64,000 nt of DNA, taken from the NCBI GenBank assembly GCA_949740535.1, contig CATJHO010000100.1:31294-95293 (forward strand). The letters are read 5' to 3'. Of the stretch, positions 10,072 through 19,080 are shown one piece after another. Every line of letters begins with the position of its first letter. Position 1 is the first letter of the stretch. Source of the stretch: an uncultured Lachnospiraceae bacterium (GTDB taxonomy: Bacteria; Bacillota; Clostridia; Lachnospirales; Lachnospiraceae). The notes under the pieces were generated by a model that was given only the letters and a program-made list of their open reading frames with translations, searched no databases and was not told the DNA's origin. Both the position numbers and the translations under genes were made by a program.

Positions 10072-10698
10072 TTATCCCAAAAACGGATTGTGCTTCTTCT
10101 CAAACCCAATGGCAGTCATTCCCTCATGCCCCGGATACACGGTCACATCTTTTGGCAGCACCAGAAGCTTCTCCCGCACGGACCGCACAAGCTGGGACAT
10201 GCTTCCGCCCGGAAAATCCGTCCGTCCTACGGATCCGTGGAACAGGGTATCTCCACTGAACAGTACCTTTTCCTGCGCCTGGTAATAACAGCAGCCGCCC
10301 GGTGTATGTCCGGGCGTGTGAATCACCTGAAACGTGATCCCCGCCGCCTCGATCTCCTGTCCGTCCCCAAGAAGTACATCTGCCTTCACAGCCGCTGGAA
10401 TGCCAAATAAATCTTCTGACAGATTCTTCCTGGGATCCAAAAGCAGATCCGCCTCTGTCTCTGCCGCGTAGACCTTTACCCCAAAATCCTGTTTCAGCTT
10501 CTCAACTGCAAGAATGTGATCGCCATGGCCGTGGGTGAGAAAAACAGCCTTCAGCGTCAGGTCCTCATCCACAAGCTTCCGGCTGATAATATCCGCCCGA
10601 TCCGCCGCATCCACCAGAACCGCCTCTCTCGTCTCCTCCTGAATCACCAGATAGCAGTTGGTCCGCACCTGCCCCAGTACCATGGTCTCTATCTTCAT
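10072..10698 (-). CDS. MBL-fold metallo-hydrolase (glyoxalase II-like)
   Basis: 208 aa; THGHGDHI, HTPGHTPGG, FSGDTLFHGSVGRTD. Confidence 0.93.
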   Translation of the reverse strand: MKIETMVLGQVRTNCYLVIQEETREAVLVDAADRADIISRKLVDEDLTLKAVFLTHGHGDHILAVEKLKQDFGVKVYAAETEADLLLDPRKNLSEDLFGIPAAVKADVLLGDGQEIEAAGITFQVIHTPGHTPGGCCYYQAQEKVLFSGDTLFHGSVGRTDFPGGSMSQLVRSVREKLLVLPKDVTVYPGHEGMTAIGFEKKHNPFLG

Positions 10699-10767
10699 AT
10701 CCTGCTTTCCTTTCTCTTATGGCAGGGCGCTTTGACGCCCCAGGTTACATCTAAAAACACAGCTGCC

Positions 10768-13074
10768 TCAGCCCATGGCGCGCTCGATATCCAGCACGCT
10801 CTCCACCTGGTGCAGCTTCTCTGCAATCTTCTGCAGCTCCTCCTTGCCGGCAATATCAAAGGTAATCGAAATAGTAGCCGTTCCCTGCTTGCTGGTCCGC
10901 ACATTGATACTGGTCATATCAATGTTCCGCTCCGTGAAAATGCGGGAAATATCCACCAGAAGCCCGGTCCGGTTGTTGGCATAAATTTTAATCTCCGTGG
11001 TATACTTCTCCCCGGATGTAACCGCGCCCATGTCCTGCCATTCCGCATCAATCAGGCGGCGGCGTTCCAGTTCCTGAAGATTCAACACATTGATACAGTC
11101 GGTCCGGTGAATGGATACTCCTCTTCCGCGGGTTACAAAGCCGATAATCTCATCCCCCGGCACAGGACTGCAGCACTTGGAAAACCGCACGGATACATCC
11201 GCAAGGCCTTTGACGATAATTCCACTCTTGGATTTGGTAACACGGATCCGGCTGTCCTTGTTTTCCGTGACCGCTTCCAGCACCTTCTCGTCAGTAACCT
11301 CTTTCTTATGAAGCTTCTCATATTCTTCCGTCATCTTATTGATGACCTGGCCTTCCTTCAGACCGCCGTGTCCGATGGCTGCCAATACCGAATCCCAATC
11401 CTGGAAACCGTATTTGCGCATCACCAGATTCTGAAACTCCGGCTTCATAATATCTGACATGACAACAGCCTTTGTCTTGCAGTACTGGGCCAGCAGCTCC
11501 TTGCCCCGAAGAATATTCTCATCCTTAAACTGATGCTTGAACCACTGATTGATCTTATTCTTAGCCTGGGTGCTCTTCACCACATTCAGCCAGTCCCGGC
11601 TGGGTCCCCTGGAATTCTGGGATGTCAGCACCTCAATGCGGTCTCCATTCTGAATGGTATAATCAATGGTCACCAGCTTGCCGTTGACCCTCGCTCCGAT
11701 CATACGGTTCCCCACAGCGCTGTGTACGCTGTAAGCAAAATCAATGGGCGTAGAGCCGCTGGGCAGTGTCTTTACATCCCCCGAAGGAGTAAAGCAGTAA
11801 ACGCTCTCGGAAAATAGATCCAGGTCGCTTTTCAGGAGATTCATAAACTCCTTGTTGTCCGACATATCCCGCTGCCATTCCAGAATCTGCCGCAGCCAGC
11901 TCATCTTCTCTGCTTCCTGCTGATCTACGGTTTTCTTGCCGTCACTGCTCTCTTTGTACTTCCAGTGGGCTGCGATTCCGTACTCCGCTGTCTTGTGCAT
12001 CTCGAAGGTACGAATCTGAATCTCAAAGGGCTGGCCGTTGGGCCCCATAAGCGTCGTGTGCAGGGACTGATACATATTGGGCTTTGGCATGGCCACATAG
12101 TCCTTGAACCGTCCCGGAATGGGAGTATACATCTCATGAATCACACCCAGAGCCGCATAGCAGTCCTTCACCGTATCCACAATAATCCGTACGGCAAACA
12201 AGTCATAAATCTGATCCAGCGTCTTGTTCTGGTTCACCATTTTCTTATATATGCTGAAGAAATGCTTGACCCGCCCGTCTACGTGGGCGTCGATGCCTGC
12301 ATTTTCCATATGGTGCTTGACCTGGCTTACGATTTCCTGCACGAATGCCTCTCTGGCACTCTTCTTATCTGAGATCTGCTCCTTCAGTTCATAGTAAACC
12401 TCCGGCTCCAGATACTTAAGTGACAGATCATCCAGCTCGTTCTTCACCTTGGAAATACCAAGCCGCTGGGCGATGGGAGCGTAAATATCCATGGTCTCCC
12501 TGGCCTTTTCCTTCTGCTTCTCCGGCTTCATATACTGAAGCGTCCGCATATTGTGAAGCCGGTCTGCCAGCTTAATCAGGATCACGCGGATGTCCTTTGC
12601 CATAGCCAGAAACATTTTCCGCAGATTCTCAGCCTGAATCTCAATCTTATCCTTGGAATAGGACAGCTGTCCCAGCTTGGTCACGCCGTCCACCAGAAGG
12701 GCTACCTCTTCGCTGAATTCTCTGGCAATCTCCTCGGTGGTCATCACCGTGTCCTCCACCGCGTCATGAAGGAGTCCCGACACAATGGTCTCCTTATCCA
12801 GTTCCAGATCCGCCAGAATGATGGCAACACAAAGAGGGTGAATGATATAAGGTTCACCCGACTTGCGCAGCTGCCCCTGATGGGCCTCCGAAGCAATCCG
12901 ATATGCTTTTTCGATCATGGTAATATCCGTGGAAGGGTGGTATTTACGTACACTCTTAATCAGCTCCTGATACAGCTCCGCCGGATCCGTAAAGTCCTGC
13001 ATGGTCTTTACATTTTCATCCGCTTTTGCCAGGGCCCCGTCCCGGTCTTTTACACCAATCTTCATTTCTGCCAT
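10768..13074 (-). CDS. Bifunctional (p)ppGpp synthetase/hydrolase (Rel/SpoT family)
   Basis: 768 aa; HD domain LLHDAVEDT, synthetase YKDYVAMPKPNMYQSLHT-like segment (FKDYVAMPKPNMYQSLHTTLMG), TGS and C-terminal ACT domains. Confidence 0.97.
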   Translation of the reverse strand: MAEMKIGVKDRDGALAKADENVKTMQDFTDPAELYQELIKSVRKYHPSTDITMIEKAYRIASEAHQGQLRKSGEPYIIHPLCVAIILADLELDKETIVSGLLHDAVEDTVMTTEEIAREFSEEVALLVDGVTKLGQLSYSKDKIEIQAENLRKMFLAMAKDIRVILIKLADRLHNMRTLQYMKPEKQKEKARETMDIYAPIAQRLGISKVKNELDDLSLKYLEPEVYYELKEQISDKKSAREAFVQEIVSQVKHHMENAGIDAHVDGRVKHFFSIYKKMVNQNKTLDQIYDLFAVRIIVDTVKDCYAALGVIHEMYTPIPGRFKDYVAMPKPNMYQSLHTTLMGPNGQPFEIQIRTFEMHKTAEYGIAAHWKYKESSDGKKTVDQQEAEKMSWLRQILEWQRDMSDNKEFMNLLKSDLDLFSESVYCFTPSGDVKTLPSGSTPIDFAYSVHSAVGNRMIGARVNGKLVTIDYTIQNGDRIEVLTSQNSRGPSRDWLNVVKSTQAKNKINQWFKHQFKDENILRGKELLAQYCKTKAVVMSDIMKPEFQNLVMRKYGFQDWDSVLAAIGHGGLKEGQVINKMTEEYEKLHKKEVTDEKVLEAVTENKDSRIRVTKSKSGIIVKGLADVSVRFSKCCSPVPGDEIIGFVTRGRGVSIHRTDCINVLNLQELERRRLIDAEWQDMGAVTSGEKYTTEIKIYANNRTGLLVDISRIFTERNIDMTSINVRTSKQGTATISITFDIAGKEELQKIAEKLHQVESVLDIERAMG

Positions 13075-13114
13075 CTGTCAATCACCTGTTTCTATTCTGT
13101 ATAACGGTTTTCCG

Positions 13115-13639
13115 CTAATTTCCTTCATACCGGATCACAGAAGCCACATCATATCCGGCCAGACGATCCCGCCCTTTCAGTCCTGCAAGCTCCATGAGGA
13201 AAATAATCTTAACAACCTGGCCGCCCAGAGACTCTACCAGCTCTGCAGCCGCCTGCGTAGTGCCGCCGGTGGCAATGAGATCATCCACCAGAACCACCTT
13301 CTGTCCCGGTTTGATGGAATCCTTATGCATTTCGATCACCGCACTGCCATACTCCAAATCATACTCTTTGGAAACCGTCTCGCAGGGCAGCTTTCCTTTC
13401 TTGCGTACCAGCACAAAAGGCTTATGAAGATTATAAGCAATGGGGGTTCCAAATACAAAACCTCTGGACTCAGCACCCACTACCACATCAAAATCTACAT
13501 CCTTCAGCAGTTCCTGCATAGAGTCAATGGCCAGCTTCAGTCCCTCTGCATCCTGCAGCACGGAAGTCACATCACGGAAAATGATTCCTTCTTCCGGAAA
13601 ATCCGGGATACTCCTTACATATTCTTCCAGTTTTTTCAT
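13115..13639 (-). CDS. apt: Adenine phosphoribosyltransferase
   Basis: Start MKKLEEYVRSIPDFPEEGIIFRDVT at 13639; PRPP motif VVLVDDLIATGGT. Confidence 0.96.
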   Translation of the reverse strand: MKKLEEYVRSIPDFPEEGIIFRDVTSVLQDAEGLKLAIDSMQELLKDVDFDVVVGAESRGFVFGTPIAYNLHKPFVLVRKKGKLPCETVSKEYDLEYGSAVIEMHKDSIKPGQKVVLVDDLIATGGTTQAAAELVESLGGQVVKIIFLMELAGLKGRDRLAGYDVASVIRYEGN

Positions 13640-13761
13640 CCTTTTATGCTCCTTTTTCCCATAGTAAATGGCAGGGTCTGAGGCCCTGTTCGTCAATGGA
13701 AACAATTATAGCATGAAATGGGCGGTTTGACAATGATTTTCATGTTCCCCCGCGTCATGCG

Positions 13762-13803
13762 CAAAAAGCCCACGCCCCATTTTATGGGCCGCAGGCTTTT
13801 TCC
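13762..13803 (-). terminator. Intrinsic terminator (potentially bidirectional) downstream of the 13911-14237 gene
   Basis: AAAAAGCCYRYGGCCCAT ... ATGGGGCGTGGGCTTTTT inverted repeat with A/T runs on both sides. Confidence 0.75.
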
Positions 13804-13910
13804 TTATAAGAACATATTCCGGAATATGCACAGGATATGAACCAGCCGGTACATGAGGAGAAAAGGCTCCTCTTCCTTTTCTTTATCCTATGCATTTTTC
13901 CTGTCCTCTG

Positions 13911-14237
13911 TCACCAGAGTATGTTGTGGCCGGGACATTCCTGATAATGCGCAAATATCCAGTCCATTCCTGCCATACTCATGGCAAAGAGCACCAGAAG
14001 AATCAGCAGGAAAATGGCCGCTCCGTCGTAAATCATCCGGTCCTTGGGCCTGCGGCTTCCCACAAGTACCTCAATTCCCAGACAGATAAATACCATGGGC
14101 CACAGGCGGAAAATCAGTTCGTAATTCAGCACCGGGAATATCAGCCGCAGCAGGCACAGAACACCCAAAACTACCAGAACGATTCCGAAGGTTACAGTTC
14201 CTACTCTATGAATGCGAATGGTCTGTTTCTCCTGCAT
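13911..14237 (-). CDS. Small multi-pass membrane protein (LiaF/DUF5668-like transmembrane region)
   Basis: MQEKQTIRIHRVGTVTFGIVLVVLGVLCLLRLIFPVLNYELIFRLWPMVFICLGIEVLVGSRR; overlaps upstream gene by 32 nt. Confidence 0.7.
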   Translation of the reverse strand: MQEKQTIRIHRVGTVTFGIVLVVLGVLCLLRLIFPVLNYELIFRLWPMVFICLGIEVLVGSRRPKDRMIYDGAAIFLLILLVLFAMSMAGMDWIFAHYQECPGHNILW

Positions 14238-14778
14238 ATGCTTCCCCTCCGTTTCCTTCCTCAAAGAGCTCCTGCTTTTTCCCGCGGATGAGCAGAAGTC
14301 CCACAGCAATGATCCCTACGCCCAGTACCAGCTGGGGGATATAGTTACTGATGCTTCTCACGTAATTCCAGCTCTGCTCCGGAAGAATCCAGTAAAGCAG
14401 ATCTAAGAAACCATTCCAGAGAACTGCCGCGCCGAACAAGATCAGAACCCAGGCCAGAATCCTGCGGTATTTGGTAATGTTGGTTTTATTCCAGAACTGC
14501 TGATCCAGATCCACCGGAATCAGATAATGATCCTCCAGTGCATAGAATTCCTCATCATCCATGGCCTGCAGATTGTGGGCGTGAAAGAAGCTGTAAAACC
14601 AGATAATAACATCGATCAGCATCAGAAACCCGGTATTAAAGAAAATGGACAGGGCAACAATTCCCCAGAACATTCCCATCAGGCTGACACCCATTCTCAT
14701 AAATCCCAGATACATTTCTCCCGCCCCCGGAATCAGGGAAAAGAGAAAGGTCATGAAACCGCTTTTTTTCTTTGTCAT
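14206..14778 (-). CDS. Multi-pass membrane protein, TM2-like N-terminus
   Basis: 190 aa; FLFSLIPGAGEMYLGFMRMGVSLMGMFWG is TM2-like; several TM segments. Confidence 0.7.
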   Translation of the reverse strand: MTKKKSGFMTFLFSLIPGAGEMYLGFMRMGVSLMGMFWGIVALSIFFNTGFLMLIDVIIWFYSFFHAHNLQAMDDEEFYALEDHYLIPVDLDQQFWNKTNITKYRRILAWVLILFGAAVLWNGFLDLLYWILPEQSWNYVRSISNYIPQLVLGVGIIAVGLLLIRGKKQELFEEGNGGEAYAGETDHSHS

Positions 14779-14781
14779 ATT

Positions 14782-15189
14782 TTAATCCTCCATTTTATCT
14801 CGATCTTCAAATCCTAACACATCATTCAGCATCTGATTGATTTCCCGCATCCCATTGTTCAATCTGCGGTTCAGAGTCTCCTCCTGCTGTCTTCCCGCCT
14901 CCTTGGGGCTCATTGGCTCTGCCTTTGGCAGCTCTTTGGGCACCAGCATCAGCAGGAAAAGGGCTGTCACTACGGCCGCGCCTACCTTCAGGCTGTAGAA
15001 GAGGAGCTGCATCTGACGGGATACCTGACGGGTTGTGACAGACAGCTGATAGTCCATGCGCCTGGAACGTTCCAGTATCTCCTGTTTCATATGAACCGGA
15101 GCACGGAGCAGGCCTTCTGCTTCTACTTCGCGGATCAGCTGTTCGGTATAGGCATTCAGTTCTTCTCTTTTCCCTTGTTCTGCTCTCAT
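14782..15189 (-). CDS. Putative membrane protein/anti-sigma-like partner of the ECF sigma factor
   Basis: One TM segment (LLFYSLKVGAAVVTALFLLMLVP), directly downstream of and overlapping the sigma factor stop. Confidence 0.6.
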   Translation of the reverse strand: MRAEQGKREELNAYTEQLIREVEAEGLLRAPVHMKQEILERSRRMDYQLSVTTRQVSRQMQLLFYSLKVGAAVVTALFLLMLVPKELPKAEPMSPKEAGRQQEETLNRRLNNGMREINQMLNDVLGFEDRDKMED

Positions 15190-15701
15190 GAACATTTCCC
15201 CTCCTTTTTTTCGTAGTGTTTCCGGAGCATTCCCCTTGCCCGGTAAATCTGCGTCTGAACGGTCTTTACGTTCCGATCCCGTTTCCCGGCAATCTCACCT
15301 ACGTCCATTTCGTAATAGTAGTAGTCCAGCGCGATTTCGTCGTAAGGGGGTTTTAATGCCTTACAGTTTTCATACAGCTCCTGCCTGACTTCGTCCTCCA
15401 GACATGCTTCCTCCGGCGTCTGCCCCGGGTCTTCCTGATAGGTGAAATACAGGTCTTCTGTGGGAACGCTTTTTCTCCCGGAATGCTTCAGATAATCCAG
15501 CGCCTTGTTGGTGGCAATTCTGCAAATCCATGATTTTTCGTTTCTGCCGTCAAAGGAGATGTATTTTTCGTATGCGGACAGGAATGTTTCCTGTGCCAGA
15601 TCTTCTGCTGCAAAGTAGTCCGCGGTTATTTTGTAGCAGATGGAAAATATCAGGTTTTGATATCGATCGATCAGCATTTCCAGTTGTTCTTCCCGATTTA
15701 T
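15186..15701 (-). CDS. RNA polymerase ECF-type sigma factor
   Basis: NLIFSICYKITADYFAAEDLAQETFLSAY (region 2) and EIALDYYYYEMDVGEIAGKRDRNVKTVQTQIYRARGMLRKHY (region 4). Start uncertain (see findings); ORF is open to 15842. Confidence 0.88.
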   Translation of the reverse strand: MNREEQLEMLIDRYQNLIFSICYKITADYFAAEDLAQETFLSAYEKYISFDGRNEKSWICRIATNKALDYLKHSGRKSVPTEDLYFTYQEDPGQTPEEACLEDEVRQELYENCKALKPPYDEIALDYYYYEMDVGEIAGKRDRNVKTVQTQIYRARGMLRKHYEKKEGKCS

Positions 15702-15929
15702 CGCATCCGCCTCCCCTCTTGGTTTCCAACAGGTAATTATCTGTTCACTATTATAACGAAAAGGAAGGGGGTGTATCTTCAAAATTTTATATTTTTTTAA
15801 ATTTCTTTCTATGCGGACGCCCGCCAGGGTTTCCCATCCCATTCGATCCCGCTCTCGCTCCGTTCAAAACGCAGCAGTACTAGTTTGCTGCAAAATTTAC
15901 CTTTCCTGAACGCGTCTTTGTTATGAAAT

Positions 15930-16001
15930 GGCAGGGATACTGCAAATAAGCCGGACCGTTTTCCGATATCCAGTGTCCGGCTTATTTACAGCGTCCCTGC
16001 C
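15930..16001 (-). repeat. Long imperfect hairpin (26-bp arms, 20-nt loop) between yitT-like gene and sigma gene
   Basis: GGCAGGGATACTGCAAATAAGCCGGA (15930-15955) vs TCCGGCTTATTTACAGCGTCCCTGCC (15976-16001), 23/26 complementary. Confidence 0.85.
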
Positions 16002-16022
16002 TTCAGTTGATAAGGGCTGTGC

Positions 16023-16913
16023 TTACAGGTGCTTCATGAATTTTCCTTCGATTCCTACATGTTCTTTGCTCACCACGAAGGCCTGGGGATCCAGGGTCCT
16101 CAGCTTCCGTTTCAGGGCAGAGAGCTCGTGTTTGGAGATTACGGTAAAGACAATGTTGGTGGTTTTCTCGGTGTAGCCGCCTTTGGCTTCCCAGTAGGTG
16201 GCTCCCCGGACCAGGTCTTTGAGAATATAGTTCATGATCTGTTCGGGGTTTTCTTTGGTGAAGACGAAGACCTCGGTACTGATGTTCTGGCTGTGGGTCC
16301 GGTCCATGATCAGCGTGGCTACTGCTGTATAGATGACGCAGTATATCACCACGGTGATGTCAAAGAGCAGGGCACAGGCCAGATAGATCACCAGATTTAC
16401 CGTAAGGGACAGACGGCCTACGCTGAAGTCCTGGTAACGCTTTGTATAAAATACTCCCAGAATGTCCATTCCGCCGCTGGAGCCGCCGCTCTGAAGGGCG
16501 ATGCCGATCCCGGCTCCTGTGATGATGCCTCCAATCAGGCTGGCCGTCAGAGTGTCTTCCACCAAGGGGACGGCCGGTATGGGAATCACAGTCATAAAAA
16601 AGGTCTGGCTTATGACACAGATCAGGGTCCGCACAAAGAATCCTCTGCTGATCGAGCGGTAGGCCAGAAAGAACAGCGGGATATTCAGCAGCAGATTAAT
16701 CAGACCCGCAATGTCTACGCTGCCCAGATTCAGATGGGCATAGCGGATCAGAAGGGTACGGATAATCTGGCTGATTCCCAGCACGCCTCCATTGTACAGC
16801 TCTGCCGGCACTACAAAGATATTGATTCCTATGGAAAAGACCAACATTCCTGCCAATGCAGTCAGGAGACGCGGCAAATCACGCTTTTCCAATCCCCATG
16901 AAGCAATTTTCAT
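16023..16913 (-). CDS. YitT family membrane protein (DUF161/DUF2179)
   Basis: GGVLGISQIIRTL, GGIITGAGIGIALQSGGSSGGMDILG, C-terminal DUF2179 ELSALKRKLRTLDPQAFVVSKEH. Confidence 0.93.
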   Translation of the reverse strand: MKIASWGLEKRDLPRLLTALAGMLVFSIGINIFVVPAELYNGGVLGISQIIRTLLIRYAHLNLGSVDIAGLINLLLNIPLFFLAYRSISRGFFVRTLICVISQTFFMTVIPIPAVPLVEDTLTASLIGGIITGAGIGIALQSGGSSGGMDILGVFYTKRYQDFSVGRLSLTVNLVIYLACALLFDITVVIYCVIYTAVATLIMDRTHSQNISTEVFVFTKENPEQIMNYILKDLVRGATYWEAKGGYTEKTTNIVFTVISKHELSALKRKLRTLDPQAFVVSKEHVGIEGKFMKHL

Positions 16914-16982
16914 ATAATTTGTTTTCCTTCTTTCTTCAAATCTGAACGTTCTTTCCTTTCTGGATTCAACCAGCATGATCCC

Positions 16983-17549
16983 TTAAAAAAGAACCCGGCC
17001 ATCCTCAAAGGCCCGAATCCTTGCCTGGGCATATACGGCTACACCCTGGCTCTCCAGCTTCTCCCGTCCTGGCTGGAAGGCCTTTTCAATGAGGACCCCT
17101 ACGCCTGCTATCGTGGCATGGGCTTTCCGGATCAGACGCACAGCTCCTGTGGCCGCCTCGCCGTTGGCCAGAAAATCATCCACGATCAGAATATGATCTG
17201 TATCCGAAATATAGTTCTTGGCAAGGGTCAGCTCATAGGAGACATCCTTGGTATAGGAAGCCACCTCGGTCTGCCACACTTCGGTCTGAAGATTTTTGGA
17301 TACCCGTTTTTTCAGAATCACCATGGGGACACTCAGGTACCTGGCTGTGAACAGTGCAGGCGCGATTCCGGAAGATTCTATGGTAAATACCTTTGTGACA
17401 CCCTGTCCCTGAAAATGTCCGGCCATATCGCGTCCAAGTTCCTCCATCAGCTCCACATCTACCTGATGATTAATAAATCCGTCTACCTTCAGGATATCCT
17501 GTCCAAGTACAATTCCTTCCTGTAAAATCCGTTCTTCCAGTAATTTCAT
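16983..17549 (-). CDS. xpt: Xanthine phosphoribosyltransferase
   Basis: 188 aa; MKLLEERILQEGIVLGQDILKVDGFINHQVD, ILIVDDFLANGEA. Confidence 0.96.
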   Translation of the reverse strand: MKLLEERILQEGIVLGQDILKVDGFINHQVDVELMEELGRDMAGHFQGQGVTKVFTIESSGIAPALFTARYLSVPMVILKKRVSKNLQTEVWQTEVASYTKDVSYELTLAKNYISDTDHILIVDDFLANGEAATGAVRLIRKAHATIAGVGVLIEKAFQPGREKLESQGVAVYAQARIRAFEDGRVLF

Positions 17550-17632
17550 AAAATCTCTTTCTCCTTTTCTGTCCGCCGGTTTTCGTACATCCCTTTTGCC
17601 GTCTGTCTCCCCGCGGTTTTATGTGTATGAAA

Positions 17633-17706
17633 GGAGCTGCCACAGAATAAGTCTTAAAGATCCTTTCCATAAAAGAAATCCTGCTTCCTTATTCTGTGAC
17701 AGCTCC
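17633..17706 (-). repeat. Long hairpin (19-bp arms, ~36-nt loop) between the Sir2-like gene and xpt
   Basis: GGAGCTGCCACAGAATAAG (17633-17651) vs CTTATTCTGTGACAGCTCC (17688-17706); only mismatch becomes a U-G wobble in minus-strand RNA. Confidence 0.85.
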
Positions 17707-17719
17707 TGTAGATTCTGTT

Positions 17720-18532
17720 TTATGCGTCCCGCCCATTGGGCCAGACAATCTTTGGCAGCGCCGTCTTCACTTCCTCATGAAGCACCACATGGGCCTTCTT
17801 GTCCATAAAATGCTCCTGCCCGTTAATCAGAATCATTTTACTGCCTTCAAAATACTTCACATAAGGATCACACAGGCCAGAATTAAAATTGGTTCCCAGA
17901 AGCAGCAGTACATCTGCCTTGGATATCTCATTAACTGCCTGTGTCATCAGCTGGTTGTCCACCTGCTCCCCAAAAAGCATAACCTTCGGCCGCACCGGAA
18001 TCTGACACTTCTCACAGAGAGGAATCTTTTTGGCATCCCGGATATACTCCATGGGATATTCCTTCCCACAGCGGGGACACTCGTTGTCAAAAATAGTTCC
18101 ATGCAGATTCAATACCTTCTTACAGCCTGCCCGCTCCGGAAGATCATAGACATTGTTTGTAACCGCGTACTGAAGCAGTCCGCGGCTTTCCAGTTCCGCA
18201 AGAGCAAAAAAACCGTCGCTGGGTTCCAGGGCAGGTTCCAGCATTTCCTTCTTATAATACTTGAAAAATGTCTCCGTACGATTGCTGTAGAATACAGATG
18301 AAAAAATCTCTTCCGGTGAATAGCCGTACTCCCGCTCCACCTTATAAGAGATCTCAGGCGCCCGCATACTCTGCATTCCTGACTCTTTCATCATGTCTGT
18401 ACCGCACATGGCTACCGTATAGGTACTCTTCTCTAGAATTTCCCGAATCATTGTATACCCGTCCATATCCATACCTCCTGCAGAATCTACTTTTTCTCCT
18501 TCTATTGTGCCATTAATGGTCATTTTTGTCAA
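17720..18532 (-). CDS. Divergent Sir2-family NAD-dependent deacylase-like protein
   Basis: Catalytic-type NLHGTIFDNECPRCG, Zn pairs CPRCG/CEKCQ, LLGTNFNSGLCDP; N-terminal motif is CGTDMMKESGM instead of GAGISxxSGI. True start may be MDMDGYTM downstream. Confidence 0.8.
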   Translation of the reverse strand: MTKMTINGTIEGEKVDSAGGMDMDGYTMIREILEKSTYTVAMCGTDMMKESGMQSMRAPEISYKVEREYGYSPEEIFSSVFYSNRTETFFKYYKKEMLEPALEPSDGFFALAELESRGLLQYAVTNNVYDLPERAGCKKVLNLHGTIFDNECPRCGKEYPMEYIRDAKKIPLCEKCQIPVRPKVMLFGEQVDNQLMTQAVNEISKADVLLLLGTNFNSGLCDPYVKYFEGSKMILINGQEHFMDKKAHVVLHEEVKTALPKIVWPNGRDA

Positions 18533-18666
18533 TATTGGCAGGCTTTCTTTTATAGATTTATATAATCTGCATAAAACCGAAGGCGGTAATTTAGAACATC
18601 AGTTCCTTGACTTACAGTATTCTTTTTAAAAGCACATTCAGGGGGTGCGTTCCACACCCACGCCGC

Positions 18667-19032
18667 TCACTGTGCTGATTGGCCTGGAGCAAGCGCTTCG
18701 CTCCACTCCTTTTCCCGAAAACCTGTGAGAATCTTATCCCCAATTAAAAGGGGGCGCTTCACCAGCATCCCGTCCGTGGCCAGCAGGCGGATCTGCTCCT
18801 CACTGCTCATAGTCTCCAGCTTATCCTTCAATCCAAGATCCCGGTATTTCATTCCACTGGTATTGAAAAAACGTTTAATGGGAAGCCCGCTTTTTTCAAT
18901 CCAGACCGTTAATTCTTCCTCTGTGGGATTCTGCTCCACAATATGGCGGTCCTCAAATTCTATGTGATTGGATTCCAGCCATTTTTTTGCCTTTTGGCAG
19001 GTACTGCATTTGGGATATTCAATGAATAACAT
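18667..19032 (-). CDS. ArsC/Spx/MgsR family protein
   Basis: 121 aa; FIEYPKCSTCQKAKKWL, KRFFNTSGMKYRDLGLKDKL, LLATDGMLVKRPLL. Confidence 0.92.
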   Translation of the reverse strand: MLFIEYPKCSTCQKAKKWLESNHIEFEDRHIVEQNPTEEELTVWIEKSGLPIKRFFNTSGMKYRDLGLKDKLETMSSEEQIRLLATDGMLVKRPLLIGDKILTGFREKEWSEALAPGQSAQ

Positions 19033-19080
19033 CTGTCTTTCTCCTTTTTGTTCCCCGGCACAGCCAATGCCCTGGACTTT

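Noticed and set aside
17550-17720. Purine riboswitch before xpt
   Set aside because: Expected from knowledge of xpt regulation, but the conserved junction sequences were not seen; only the long hairpin is supported.
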